Translations under genes and position numbers: made by a program
Assembly: GCA_011317545.1 (NCBI GenBank)
Contig: WUJK01000012.1
Span: 89,501 to 153,500 of the forward strand
Length of the DNA: 64,000 bases
Reading direction: 5' to 3'
Origin: Coniella vitis
Lineage: Eukaryota > Ascomycota > Sordariomycetes > Diaporthales > Schizoparmaceae
Part shown: positions 36,145 to 47,613 of the stretch, piece by piece
Layout of the letters: every line of letters starts with the position of its first letter
Numbering within the stretch: the stretch's first letter is position 1
The notes under the pieces: model-generated
Seen by the model: the letters and a program-made list of their open reading frames with translations, nothing else
What the model was told of the DNA's origin: nothing
Database searches by the model: none

Positions 36145-36216
36145 GGTATTATAGGGAATCGAACCCTAGACCTCCTAATAAGAAACTAGGAGCTCTAACT
36201 ACTAAGCTATAAGATT
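36145..36216 (-). other. tRNA-like 72-mer in A3
   Basis: On the minus strand a cloverleaf-like order is visible: D-arm GCTTAGTAGTTAGAGC, anticodon arm CCTAG-TTTCTTA-TTAGG (loop with UCU at 34-36, as for Arg), T-arm TAGGG-TTCGATT-CCCTA with perfect stem, and 3' strand TAATACC. The 5' acceptor strand AATCTTA pairs only partly and residue 37 is T, so it is a relic, not a functional tRNA. It lies just after the pol stop, antisense to the element. Copies occur in A5 and A6, not in A1 or A2. Confidence 0.6.
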
Positions 36217-36279
36217 ATTCGTATCTTTAACTATAATAACTATCTATAGGAATAACTAGACCCCTTATTAAGAGCTACC

Positions 36280-36790
36280 TATACTCGGACTCCCTAAATC
36301 GAATCCGGATTAATTAATCGCAGCGTTAGGCGCTACTAATATATTCTAATCTATACCTTTAAACGAAGGATCCTATATAGATAAAACGGCCTCTTTAGCA
36401 GCTACGGTTTAAACGGCTTCGGTAACTCGCTTATACTCCTCCTCTTCCAAACCAGCGTTTACCAACTTTATACCCTTCTCCTAAAGAAACTATCGTTATT
36501 TCTTTAGACGAGATAACCTAGCTAAAGTCTCTATTAGATAGGCTTATACGTCGGTAAGTTCCCTCTAACGCTTAAGTAAACGCTCCTCTTCCTCTAACTT
36601 ATAACTATCTAAATATATTAACTTATCGTTAATCTTAGATATTAAGGAAAGAATTAATACTAGTATAGCAGGAACTACTAAGAAAAACTACTTATACGAG
36701 GATACTAGTACTCGTAATATATTATAAGAACGGTTTCGTTTAATATATTACGTATAACTTTTTATACTATCAACTATCTTATATACTAAC
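36280..36790 (-). pseudogene. Antisense helical frame of element A3
   Basis: Opposite strand to pol, between the tRNA-like segment and the 3' LTR. A hydrophobic run (VVPAILVLILSLI, about 36690-36650) precedes a strongly helical Leu/Lys/Glu/Arg region with LARLSRLKK, EKGIKLVNAGLEEEEYKRV and then DPSFKGID...LVAPNAAIN. It is similar to A5 54002-54330 block by block (LARLKK, EKGIKLVN, EEEE, APNAAIN), which argues for former protein-level constraint. The hydrophobic run may be partly a RIP artefact (Ala/Thr to Val/Ile). Function unknown. Confidence 0.55.
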
Positions 36791-37034
36791 CCCTCCTCTA
36801 GGTATAACGAATAAGGTATAACTTTATAACCTTAGGTTTCGATATATATAAAACGATTTAAAGTAGTAATACGCTTCTTAGATAAAGATAAGGACGGATT
36901 TATAGTATACGATTTTATAATCCTAGAAGATATAACGAATTAGGAAGGTATAATCCGAAGTAAGAATATTAGGCAGGATAACTTACGGAAATACTATAGG
37001 TCTTTAGGGATAAAGACCGATAGAAGGGAGATAA

Positions 37035-37490
37035 TATTATAACCTACGGTTATATAGGTTATAGGAATAGGCTAGCGTAACTATATACTAGCAAATCGGA
37101 ACCTTAACGGACCGATAGGGATCTCTTATATAAGGAATACAGACGATATAATCAGGGTTAGGGTAAAGCCTATAAGAGATTACTATTACCTACCGGATAG
37201 TTAATAGGCAACTATAGGCATTAATAGGCTCGGATAGGCTATATATTAATAAATAGAATAACGGAAGGATATAAGGACGATAGATTTCCTAGCTATTAGA
37301 TAGTTTTCCTTATAGTCTTTAGTTATAAATCTAAGTATTATTTTATATAATAGGGTAATCCCTCTTAATCACTTATAATACTTGATATTGCTCGACAACG
37401 TACGAAGACTTAAAGGTAATACTTCCCCACCTGCTAACATACAACTCATAGGTACTTCCAGAATCCGGGATTCAGGCAAGGATCATTACA
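37035..37490 (+). repeat. A3 3' LTR (456 bp)
   Basis: Same length as the 5' LTR; preceded by GAAGGGAGATAA (polypurine tract) and ending GATCATTACA with the terminal CA intact. Contains GGGTTAGGGT at 37154-37163. Confidence 0.94.
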
Positions 37491-37495
37491 TTAGA

Positions 37496-37816
37496 TTTAT
37501 AACTAAAGATTATAAGGAAACTATCTAATATTAAGCTGTAAACTCCTATCCTTATATCCTTCTATTATTAACTGCTATTCCCTAAATAGTACCTTAGACC
37601 GACGATATTGCTCGTCGACTATTACGGTCTAAGTCGATAGAGTTGCAGTGCGGTCCTTACGGTCTACCCTTATCCTATATAACCCTAACCCTGGTTATAT
37701 TATCTAGTATAACTTTATTATATAAGAGATCCCTATCGGTCCGTTAAGGTTCCGATTTGCTAGCATATAGTTGCGCTGGCCTGTTCCTATGACCTGTATA
37801 ACCGTGGGTCATAACA
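37496..37816 (-). repeat. A2 5' LTR, second fragment
   Basis: 321 bp continuing the LTR interrupted at 29920; with the first fragment it makes 483 bp, equal to the left LTR. It ends CCGTGGGTCATAACA, followed by the TATTG duplication. The right half is nearly free of RIP compared with the left LTR. Confidence 0.93.
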
Positions 37817-37821
37817 TATTG

Positions 37822-40225
37822 AGTTTATTACATGTTGGTCATAATTTAGTGCAAAGGTCAAATATATACGAAGTTACCTTGCCACAACTTCTCCAGTCTA
37901 GCTATTCACTTTCCATACCTCATATTTGCTTTATATGCTTTTCTCGGGGGTTTCAGGACAGCTATTGATCTCGACGTGCTATGCAAGTTATGTATCGTGA
38001 TGCTGCTCGGCTCTTCAGACGATGGTGCGCTCTCGTGATCAACCTTATATCGAATCGTGTACTTGAGCATCGACCTTGTTCGACTCAGCTGCCTAGAACC
38101 CGCTGACCGGATTGCCACGGAGATATTGACCAACCTCTTGATCATCGCCCTGGACTGACTGCATTGCCGCGGTCCAGAATCCGCGCTTGCCGCCTATTGA
38201 CGCGCTCGTTGAGACTATGCCCCGAGCCTTTTTGGCGACTGACGGATCAGTGCTGTGGCCGGAACCTCTAATCACATCCGATCGTACTTTCTACGCCCTT
38301 GACTAGAGCTAGGAGCGCGCCAAGGGCGCAGTCGCAACGCTGTCTCGTGAAGCATAGGCATCCAAGCACAGTAAAAACTAGTATTTCCCTCCATTGTGGG
38401 CGAAAAGGTTACATCGAAGAGTTGCTTGAAGAAATATACCAAACCTGCGGACGGCATAATCTATCCGTAACACTTATACTCACTACCTCACACGCCCTAA
38501 TTCCCCTCGGCGATGTGCAGCTTAACCTCACAGGCACGAATTTATAGTACCATACTTCCTGCGCAGCTTCAACCTCGCGCTTAATGTTAATAACCTAAAA
38601 ATAACCGCTAAGTCGAGCCGGAAATACATTGTGTACTCACCTATTCAACTTCTGTGTCTACCCTCGTGGGTCGAAACTATAAGGTAGAGCCCGAGCTTTT
38701 TAGTATATGCTATTATGTTTTTAATATAAGTTATTCCTTTCCAGAAGGCTGCGTCCTCTAGACTACTTTTTCCTAGCGTTTTATTCAATATACGGCAACA
38801 ACTTATAACATCATAACTCGCTAGAAAACTTTGCCAGGGTTTCTGTCGCTGATAGAGCCAGCTTTTTGATGGTCTCCATCCTTACACGAAATATCCACTG
38901 TCATTTTCGAACATACCTATTTTCCTAATGCTTCGCCAAACACGTATGGGGCGCGACAGAACTCTAAAACGCACTAAATACATCCTTCGGATGTTACCAG
39001 ATTTTGAAGAAATATATACACCAAGATGACAATATTGTACTAAACAGTCTAATGAGTTTTTATGGTAAAAATTACCATAGATCATCATGTCACAATCGCA
39101 TCCATCGGGCATTGGTAATATATTTACTTCTTTCAAAAGCATAGTACTTTTTACGTAAGCATTCGCATGAGTACACGTCCTGTCTAAAGATACTATAATT
39201 GTAACAGGGCATATAATTTCCTCATTTAATGTACTATATACTGTGCTCTTTTTTATATGATTATGGCTCTTTACTATGACTTCTCCTCCCCCTGCCTCTT
39301 TCCTTCCAGCCGTGAGCAAGTTCGGCTATCTTTTCCTATTAAGGACGTTGAGAAGCCGGCTATGTTACTGGCCACCATTATAGCATACATACTATGTAGA
39401 AAAGTTCAAGTTGAAATTCGATGCCCCCGTTTTGCAACTCCAAAGATGCCGGTAATCCGAGGAATAAGTATCTTCATATGGTTCTTGGTTTATTTCGGCT
39501 ATACAGATCTGTTTCAATTACTCCATTCGTTCAGTTTGCTATCCATAATGCTACATAGTATAACCTCCAATTATGGAGAATGAGGATCCCTGATCCCACC
39601 TTCCTATTATCGAACTGCATAACAAAGGGTTTAATTACATCTGGCCCACTATCCCCGACCTATCCGCATCTGATTAGCCGTCACTTAAAACACTTCCCTA
39701 AATCGGGCATCATCCGAAGTTACAAGTAGCAAGGGGTCGCGTGCTCCCCCGGCTAGTCCGATATCTCCCCGCAATATTGGTTTCGTAGTATGGACAGACT
39801 AGGTCCATGACGTACATGACCCTTATCCAAAATCCAGGCTCATATTTTCCCTTGCACAACGGCCGCGCGGCCTTGTTGCATAGTGTGGAGATGCAGCCGT
39901 GATATGTACAATATCGTGTGGAGATCGTCCAGGGACCCCGAATCATTAATCTGTTCGTTAAGTCGTCTCATTCAGTACCGCATTCGCGTATACTATGCTG
40001 TGTAACTTCATAGGGAGTAGCCCGGCGATCTCTACGTGGGCTTGAACGTCAAGCGGGCAACTTTGTACGCACTTCCGAGCGGATCCACCCTCGTCTCAGA
40101 CTACTATGTATACGAGTATAAGTATCGCAACATGTGTCCTGCGAGACACTGCTAGATACACTTGCTTAGCATAGGATAGCATCTAAGAACCGTCCTACAG
40201 ATCATCTTACCAATTTCCACTCACT
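37822..40225. other. Intergenic region left of the cutinase-like gene
   Basis: 2.4 kb of moderate GC without a recognised gene. Open frames of 60-145 codons on both strands (for example 38299-38547 plus and 39319-38882 minus) show no family motif. A perfect 12-bp GC palindrome is at 39861-39872. The promoter of the cutinase-like gene should lie near the right end. Confidence 0.5.
39861..39872. repeat. GC palindrome GGCCGCGCGGCC
   Basis: Perfect 12-bp palindrome in AT-leaning surroundings, about 350 bp upstream of the cutinase-like start. CGG-type half sites suit Zn2Cys6 regulators, but this is only suggestive. Confidence 0.5.
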
Positions 40226-41122
40226 ATGTTTACCCGCGCCGCCGTCGCCGCCCTCGGGCTACAATTGCTCGGGCAGGTTCCTGCCGTCTTTGCTGCTTTG
40301 GAGAACAGCACTGACTGTGTAGACGTCCACTTCATGGTCGCACGCGGAACTACTATTTCCTACCCTGGTTTTCCCTACGATGTCTTTGAGACGGTTGCCG
40401 CCAACATGACCGCCACCAGCAACTATGAGAATATTATCTACCCGGCAGTTGATGAGACGAGTTCCGACAGCTATTTCGTTGGTGTCAACGCCACCGGCGC
40501 CCAGGTCAACGCCTATGCTGAGAAGTGCCCTGATAGTAAGATCGTTCTGGGCTCTTACTCCCAGGGTGCTCTGATTGTTGGCGATGCCCTCGTTGGCGGA
40601 GGCGGTCAGACTTATCTCGGTGACCCAACTGAGCCTCTGGTCACAGAAGCCAACGGACAGAAGAGTACGTTCAAAAATCCTACTCTGAGACCGAAATTTC
40701 AGGAATGCTTGAATTCAACATACTGATTGACCTACCTCATAGTCATTGCGAACATCCTTTTCGGCAACCCTCGTCATATTCCTTATGAGCCCTACGATGT
40801 TGGCTCCAACAATCCCAAGAACGCTACTGGCGTAAGCTTTCCCAACCATACTTCTCCCAACAGGTTTTGTGCATTCAGCCGGATATTGGCTAACTATAGC
40901 GCCAACATTTAGAAATACCCACGTCTGCCATACCAGATCGACAACTTCAACCGCCTTTACACCAATATTACTCAGGACTGGTGTAACAACGGTGATGGCG
41001 TCTGCTCGCCTAGCGAAGGGGCCGATGCCCTGTCCCTGCATGTCGCCTACGATGGGGACTACGCGACTGTTGCTGCTGAATGGACCCTACAAGCTATCGG
41101 TTCGTACGCCTATGCGAAATAG
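40226..41122 (+). CDS. Secreted cutinase/CE5-family esterase, three exons
   Basis: Exons 40226-40664, 40743-40831 and 40913-41122 give 245 residues. Intron 1 (78 bp, GTACGT...CATAG) restores GQKIIANILFGNPRH; intron 2 (81 bp, GTAAGC...GGCTAAC...TTTAG) restores NATGKYPRLPY. Residues 1-23 are a signal peptide. The serine hydrolase motif is GSYSQGA (Ser112). The acid and base are likely Asp204 in CNNGDGVC and His219 in ALSLHVAY, in cutinase order. The N-terminal CVDVHFMVARGTTISYPG block is family-typical. Such enzymes hydrolyse ester bonds of cutin, acetyl-xylan or related polymers outside the cell; which one cannot be read from sequence. No stop or frameshift after splicing. Normal composition although it lies 2.4 kb from RIP-degraded DNA. 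Confidence 0.9.
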
Positions 41123-42002
41123 AAAAATGATGCAATGGATCTACGGCGGAGGATATCGGTCAAATAAACCGACTAGCAAGGTCCCAAAGGCCGCTAGGGC
41201 TCTAGTTCCTGCCAACTCGTTGATTAGTGCTAGCTGTATATATTTGCACTTTCATCGTCTTTGCAGATCAACCAATGATATGAACCCCACCAACGGTTTC
41301 TATATCAGAAAAGCCACGTCTATACAAATCTGAAGTACCCATCTAGATCTATGTATCACCGGTAAAGTGCTATAGTATTTCTGCATTTAACGCACGGCTA
41401 ACCTCGCACTGACGCCAATGTTAGTTGACTATGATGACCGTGTGAATTTCGATTCGACTAGTAGAAGGAATGATGCAATAAAATGCTTATCATCCACGGT
41501 ATCGCTACTATAGAAGGTGGCGCGATTGTAAAAAAAAGACCATGGCAGGTTAAGAGCACAGGCTTCGGTTAATGGGTGGGTAAAAGTGTTAAATCTAGTA
41601 TATAAACATGTGGATCTCGACTGAGGATGCAATTCATAAATCAAATGTTGTATCGTTGATTTCAGCATTCAGATTAAGTGCGAAAAGTAGTTTCTAGACG
41701 GATTGTCAGAGGCGCCGTTACCACCGAAACATGCGTTACATGAAGTGTTAAGATGATGTATCTTTAATCCAGGAGTGAAGTATAATTTCAAGACTATAAT
41801 AACACTTCATGTCTACATCACGCCCTTCATGGGCCTAGAACTCCTTTAAATATATTCATATTATTATGGCCAAGGCAGCGGTCAGTAGTCAGTTTCTGGA
41901 GCTCTTTCAACGAGTTGTAAGACTATCTGAAGATCAGACCAAGGCCATCAAGTCGCAATATATAGTAATCAAAGTAGTTTCCAAACATCTACCCGCGTTA
42001 AA
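41123..42002. other. Intergenic region between two convergent genes
   Basis: 0.88 kb holding the 3' flanks of the cutinase-like gene (+) and the Agd3-like gene (-). No gene or RNA recognised. Confidence 0.5.
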
Positions 42003-44358
42003 CTAGACAGTAACAGGTGTGTCAAGATTATAAGTGACGCTGTTACCATTGAGTTGTGTGTAATAGATCCACGGCTCAGACCCGGATTGTTCCATATATC
42101 CTCCAGTTGCGCTAGTTGTAGCTGTACCAGGAAGGGTGACAGGCACGGGCACACCGCAAAAACCGGTATCTGTTGAAACAGTAACGGATACAATAGACCG
42201 CCCATCGTTGGCGTAGTTATACAGGAGGGTTTTGTTACACGCACTACATTATTAGAAGATTAGCTTGATTCCTGTACGTCGTCGAGTTTCGCTTGGGAAC
42301 ATATGTGTGCTTACTCAAGAGTAACTCTGTTTTGCATGTAAATGCCAATATCGTCGTGCTTTAGTGTGATTATGGGCCAGTTGGTCAGTCGTGCCATCTC
42401 CTGTGTAATAACCTCAACCCAGATCTGAATTAACGATAGGTTGCCTGATACTGGGCCAACGGGCCACGGAATAACGTCGCCGGAACGTAAGTTAGCCTGG
42501 TGGAACATAAAAGGATCAGGGTGCAGCCCAAGTAAAAGACGGGTGTTGGTTGATTTCGCGTCTATTAGTAGGTCGGCAAAGGATCCTGTGTTTTCCTCCA
42601 AATCATTCCACTGCTGGGTTATGCATGCGACGGTATCGCAGTCGAAATAGATAGTTGTAGACCACCGTGGAATTACCGTTATACCAGTGAAACCATTTGA
42701 TGCTATAGTAGTATTTAAAGGATAAAAAGAACTCTGTTGATTCCGTAGAACAGGGCGAGTATTATCACCAACAACGTATCTAATACCGTTATCCCACCAT
42801 GCTCTCAATGCGTCGCCGTTATGTAATCCTGTAATTGCAGGTGGGATAAGGCCAGACTGGGAGGTCTTTGTGAGATTCCAAAGGCCGATCTGTTTTAGCC
42901 AGGCGATATTAAAAGCGGTTTCTCGATATGCATCGCGGTATGTCGCGTTGTTAAGTTCCTCGTGTGTAAATGTATGAGATATAGCTGCAAAAACATTAGG
43001 ATTCCGATTGAACCACAGTGCGACACTATCCAGTAAAGAACAATTGGAAGTCCAGTTATAGCTAATCCAGATCGGAGGCCATACGTCGGCTCCAGTACCT
43101 AAAGGCTTTTGAAATTCCAACGGCGTGCTAGGCGGCATAGTATATGATACACCCGTGGTAGGGTTGCAGAGATTGCTGTTAGCGTTGAGGTTAACAGCAG
43201 TAGCATTGATGATATCTCCGTTTCCGTTATGTCCAATTTCCATAAAGTAGTTGGAACCATTGGGAAGACGCCTGTTGATATCTGTCTGCCAGGCCGCATG
43301 GAAGTCCAGATCCGAAGGACGAGTGCGGAAAAGCTTAGATGTTGTTGGATAATAAAGGCGAGTCCACAGGTGCATGTCATCCACCTGTGTGCCGAGTAGT
43401 ATCTTGCGCTTTCCAATGACTATATGGAAAGCATGCTGGTTAGACAAAGTATTTTTTAGATACATAGTTTGTTGAGCATAACTCACAAAGCCCGCGGGTC
43501 ATCCAATGAATATAAGCGTGCTGAAGGTAATTAGACGTCTGAGACCACTTCGTAGCCCAAGGTAGAAACCAGGCCATCTGTTGACGCCCATTTATGTTGT
43601 TGATAATGGCAGCTGTAGTATTTTGAGTGTACGGACCGGCGGCGTCAAATGTAGCAAACTCTGTAGCAATACTGGGGTCGACGATAACTGCTGGGTAATG
43701 GAAGAACCCCGCAGTGCTAACGTTTGCGTCGCTAGATGGAAAGGGCAAGAAGAGCTCGGGTCAGTCGGCCAGCTCATGAGTTTTGCGGGGAGAATCTACT
43801 TACGTCTTAATGTTAGCAGTTGGAAAGGCACTAGCATTCGATATCCTTATATATTGTTCGACGTCTGTACTACAACACCCTGCGCCCGCTATAGCTGTCG
43901 TCACACCTGCATATGGGAGGAAGTTGATTTAGTTCAACAAGTCTCTTGTATAGAATAACTTATGGTTGTGTGTGCTTACCTAGGTCCGTTGAAGGGTACA
44001 TATCCAGGCGAACCATGCGAACGCCGAAAGCCACCTGATAAGCGTAGAGCTGCTCCCATTGCGCATTAGTTAAGGCGCTGAGAAAGCCTGTCGCGTACTG
44101 ATATTTCACGTCGCTAAGGAGCAGGATACCACCATAATTCCCATTGGTAGAGGTTGAGTTGAGCGTGGGTATAGCAGCTCCGCTTTGAGGAACAATGATG
44201 GTCTGATATGGGATACCGTATCCTTGGAAGCCCAGCGTAGCTGTTTCTGCCGACGAAGAATCTCGCGCGAAGACTAAAATCTTGCTGTCAACCGAGATGG
44301 CAGCAGCAGCAGCACTAGCTTGAAGTGCTACTAGTGCTGATGAAGATAAAAACTTCAT
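42003..44358 (-). CDS. agd3-like: Agd3-like (CE18) secreted polysaccharide deacetylase, five exons
   Basis: Exons 44358-43980, 43906-43804, 43731-43487, 43419-42315 and 42243-42003 total 2073 nt (690 residues plus stop). The four introns are 67-73 bp, with donors GTAAGC, GTAAGT, GTGAGT and GTAAGC, and all junctions keep frame. The start MKFLSSS gives a signal peptide (about 1-20). After exon 2 (GVTTAIAGAGCC) and exon 3, the metal-site blocks are GTQVDDMHL (Asp256/Asp257) and AISHTFTHEELNN (His391 and His395). The C-terminal part holds RLLLGLHPDPFMFH, TLKHDDIG and a beta-rich tail. Agd3 of Aspergillus deacetylates galactosaminogalactan, an adhesive exopolysaccharide of biofilms, and founded family CE18. 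Its usual partners (epimerase, synthase, Sph3, Ega3) are not in this island, so it is either an orphan paralogue or acts on another polymer. Fully open, hence probably functional. Confidence 0.88.
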
Positions 44359-47245
44359 CTTCGGGTGTTCCGAACCCAACGAGATCAACACGATCAAGAC
44401 ACACTTTTAGATGAATAGCCCAAGTACACGCCACTTGTAGAAACAAAGGTCTGAGAATGAGGTGCAGCGCTTGAAAATAAACGTGAAAACGCGAGGGCTG
44501 TAACGCAGGTAAAGTGCCTTGTCAAATACTACAAAACGATAGGAAACGTATGGCGCAGATTTAGGTTCGTTATAACACTTGAGCATCATGGAAAGGGGCC
44601 CAGCCTCATATTTCTTCCCTGATTCTCGGAACACCGATAGAAACAGCCTGATGCGGAAGCTTTCGAAAAGCGGTTAGGGAACCAAAGACATTCAAAACAA
44701 TAGTCTAAGCTCTAAATCTGGTGGTCACAACTGGTATGGTTTGTTCGCATGCTTCTTGTACCAGATGAACAGTGAGATTCAAGCTAGCGCGTCCGAAACC
44801 CCCTGAATTTAAGGTGATCGATGCTCTTTATAGCAAAGGGAGCATGATAATTCTACGAGAGTGTGTTAGTGGTTGATGATTGATCTATGCTCAAAGTGGA
44901 GAGAAATAGTAGATGGTGGCTTGCCGCTTATTATGTGACGTATAAAGTAGATGCATATGACTAGCCAGGTACAAATATGAGCATCGCTTTGGGGTCGATC
45001 AGCGGAGAACAGGTCTCACCAAGCTGCAAGTGCGGCAAGAAGTCGATTACGCAGGGCCTTTCAAAGGGAAACGAATATACTTTGGTTAGCCTCCCTTAAG
45101 CATCGTGACTGCAATGTTTCAGGGAGGGATCCCCTCGCGCAATGGGTTGGACCTATGCAACAAAGCCATTTCCAAAGGGAGATCAGAGGGAAGTATGAAT
45201 ACAAGGTAACAAGTGGTAATATCCCTTACCATAAGATATAAGTCCTTTGCTCAGCCACAGTATGCTAGAGATGCCACTCTAAGTAGGGTTTAATAGGATG
45301 GCTTTGGACAAATGACTAAGTCTTGATGGTCTATAAAGGAAGTCTTATAGTAATATTTTTGTTACTTATAATACCGTCTACAACTATATGCACTTCGGAA
45401 CTATAAATAAGATGTCATCTTTAGTTATAACCCCACCTAGCACCTGGTATTGGAATACCTTGAAGCAAATGATAAAGCAGAGCTTATTTAAGATATAACA
45501 CTTCTATGAAACCAGAATAAAGCCTACTTTGTGTGAAAATCACGCATGAATATATTAAAAGCTCCACACGCAACCAAAGTACAAGGATCCATACAGAATC
45601 AAGTTGTGGGTTTTGGAGGTAATACATGCAACTCGTGCATTTTCCCACCACTTGGTTCGTAATCCCATATGCCTGGCGAGTTTCCCACTTACATTCATTT
45701 AGACTCTTCCTTAATCTGCTCACCCGCAAGCTAACTCCAACCAAAGATTAATAGGGTGCTTGTTTATGATTTTATCGCTTGTAAGAAGATCCTCCTCTAG
45801 TCGCGAGGAAGCGCGCTTACAGCAAGTACTAGTCCTGTTGATTCGCAACCCCTTTCAGGAGAAACTCAGAAGAAGCAAATAGGGTATAGCGTAGTCCTCA
45901 CCGCAGGAAAATGCCATGAAACATTGTACAAAGAATGCGATTGTGGTAGTGTGAGTTCGATAATTGCAACCAAGGGGTGGAGTAAAGCCTCGATCTGCAA
46001 TTGTGTAAGAAGTTAGTGAGGCTGGTAAAAGAAACAACAAGGCTTCTCAGAGGCAGGGGAATTCAGAGCGCTCGTAATACCAAGAATGCAAGCAGGTTTT
46101 ATCGAGATCTAAACTTAATTGAAGATCCAACCGAATCCAAGCACCCAATGTCACCGCCGTGGATATTCGTATATATTTGGCATTCTGGGTATCCGTTAAG
46201 TTTTGCAAATCCTTTGAAAGCCGATTCACATCACTACCAACTACATTAGTAATACAGCCAAATTAGTTCAAGATCATAAGTTTGTCTATTACAGGATCCA
46301 GTCAATTCGACATTTCTCTTGTGATGAGAATCCCCTTGCCTCCCGAAGACTTCTTCGTGACAGGACTAGAAAGTGTCACAGTCCGGCAGACAAGGACGCG
46401 CGGGTCATGTTACAACCACCATTAATCTTCAAAGATGCAATAGCCAGCTAGTCTTATTGAAATCTTGTTTGATATATCCACCAAATGGGGTATTATTTCA
46501 TACCTAATGTGTGCGGCGTCTTTTTTTGGGGCCTGAGCACTTGACAGATTTCGTACTATTTATCGATTTAAATGTAGGTACACTCACTCTCTTCAAGATG
46601 GAGAAGTTGAATATTTCGATGTGGAATGACTTAACCTTGATTGCAAAGAACAACGATCCGTTATGCTTCTTGGACATCTTGGACGGCTGTCAACAGGGTG
46701 GTCTTCACTGGAAACGTGCTGGTCATACGAGTTCAGATCTTGCTATTTCATGTATTCCGTGCCATTTCATCCCAATCGTCGTTTAGTTCTGTTACTTTAC
46801 CCATGTGAATAGATGCTCAGGGATATACACAAAAAAGCTGTAAGTGAGGGAGAATCACGTATCATAAGCGATCGTCACACCAAAAACCTCGGTTCTGCTA
46901 CACCCCATTTGAACACGATGAAAATAACAACATAGTCCCATGATCAGAAAGAAAAGAGATAACTTTACGGGAAGAAGGGTACCCTAGAGGTGAGTACGTA
47001 CACACGACTAGAAAGGGAAAGAACCTGGATTGTCTTACTTGAGTGGCTGGATAGAAAGATTCGATGTCCTCGTGCGATTTAAAGACCAGACTGAAGCTAC
47101 ATGATGTGCGTAGAAAAAAGGATCTAGACGGTCCTTTTCAGACGGCTGTCCAGGGCAGGCTTCACACTTTTATTTGGCGACATTGTCATCCACTTTACAT
47201 GTTAGAATACACAGACATTCTATCGCGTCTGGCAAGGCGTCATGA
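44359..47245. other. Intergenic region right of the Agd3-like gene
   Basis: 2.9 kb of normal composition up to element A4. It must contain the Agd3-like promoter at its left end. Open frames of 60-91 codons (for example 46511-46786 plus) show no recognisable domain and no splice-linked continuation. I see no RNA gene. Confidence 0.5.
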
Positions 47246-47250
47246 CGATA
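47246..47250. repeat. Presumed target-site duplication CGATA of element A4 (left)
   Basis: Five bases directly before the A4 LTR. The matching copy must lie beyond the window, so this is unconfirmed. Confidence 0.5.
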
Positions 47251-47613
47251 TGTTATAACCCACGGTCATGCAGGTCACAGGAACGGCCAACGCAACATGG
47301 CATAGATGTCGGAACTACAACGGACCGACAAGGATCTCTTATGTAATCAACGTACGGACCATATATGATATAATCAGGGTTAGGGTCGTAAAGGATGCAT
47401 AGTCGATGAAATCGACTTCGACCGCATCGACCTTCACACTATAAGTCGATAGGATCGATATCAACTTAATCGACCAGTATCAAGGACATATACACGAGTA
47501 AAGGATATAAGGATAGGAGTTTACGGCTTAATATTAGATAGTTTCCTTATAGTCTTCAGTCGTGAATCTAAGTATTATTCTACACCCTAGTTTAATAGGT
47601 TCATCCCTCTTAA
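47251..47613 (+). repeat. A4 5' LTR, first fragment
   Basis: 363 bp, beginning with the intact TG of the LTR and ending at the CTTAA duplication (47609-47613). Contains GGGTTAGGGT near 47380. Diverges in its middle from the A1/A2 and A3 types. Confidence 0.92.

Larger units (their letters stand above)
29921..37490 (+). mobile_element. Complete Ty3/Gypsy element A3 (7570 bp)
   Basis: Inserted in the right LTR of A2 with target duplication TTAGA (29916-29920 and 37491-37495). LTRs are 29921-30376 and 37035-37490, both 456 bp. Gag, protease, RT, RNase H, integrase and chromodomain relics follow in order, then a tRNA-like segment and an antisense frame. Compared with A1 and A5 it lacks roughly 110 bp near 31690. 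RIP is patchy: the first 70 bp and about 35880-36010 keep CA/TG words. Confidence 0.95.
22602..37816 (-). mobile_element. Ty3/Gypsy element A2 (7640 bp after removing A3)
   Basis: Complete family-A element in reverse, with 483-bp LTRs. The left (3') LTR is 22602-23084. The right (5') LTR is split into 29759-29920 and 37496-37816 by element A3. From right to left the interior encodes gag, protease, RT, RNase H, integrase and chromodomain relics. Heavily RIP-mutated except the rightmost 200 bp, where CA/TG words survive (for example CCGTGGGTCATAACA at the end). Confidence 0.94.

Noticed and set aside
36145..36216. Functional host tRNA gene
   Set aside because: The acceptor stem does not pair fully, position 37 is T, and copies sit at the same place in three retroelements; kept as a tRNA-like relic only.
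38299..38547. 82-codon plus-strand frame with LHCGRKGYIEELLEEI
   Set aside because: Looks partly protein-like, but I could not assign a family or connect it to other exons. Possibly a gene fragment, not called.
38882..39319. 145-codon minus-strand frame
   Set aside because: No motif, unusual composition, no supporting splice sites or neighbour; treated as chance.
39257..39583. 108-codon plus-strand frame with hydrophobic segments
   Set aside because: No family recognised and it overlaps another frame on the opposite strand; evidence too weak.
46511..46786. 91-codon plus-strand frame right of the Agd3-like gene
   Set aside because: No motif, no splice partners, no similarity I can name.
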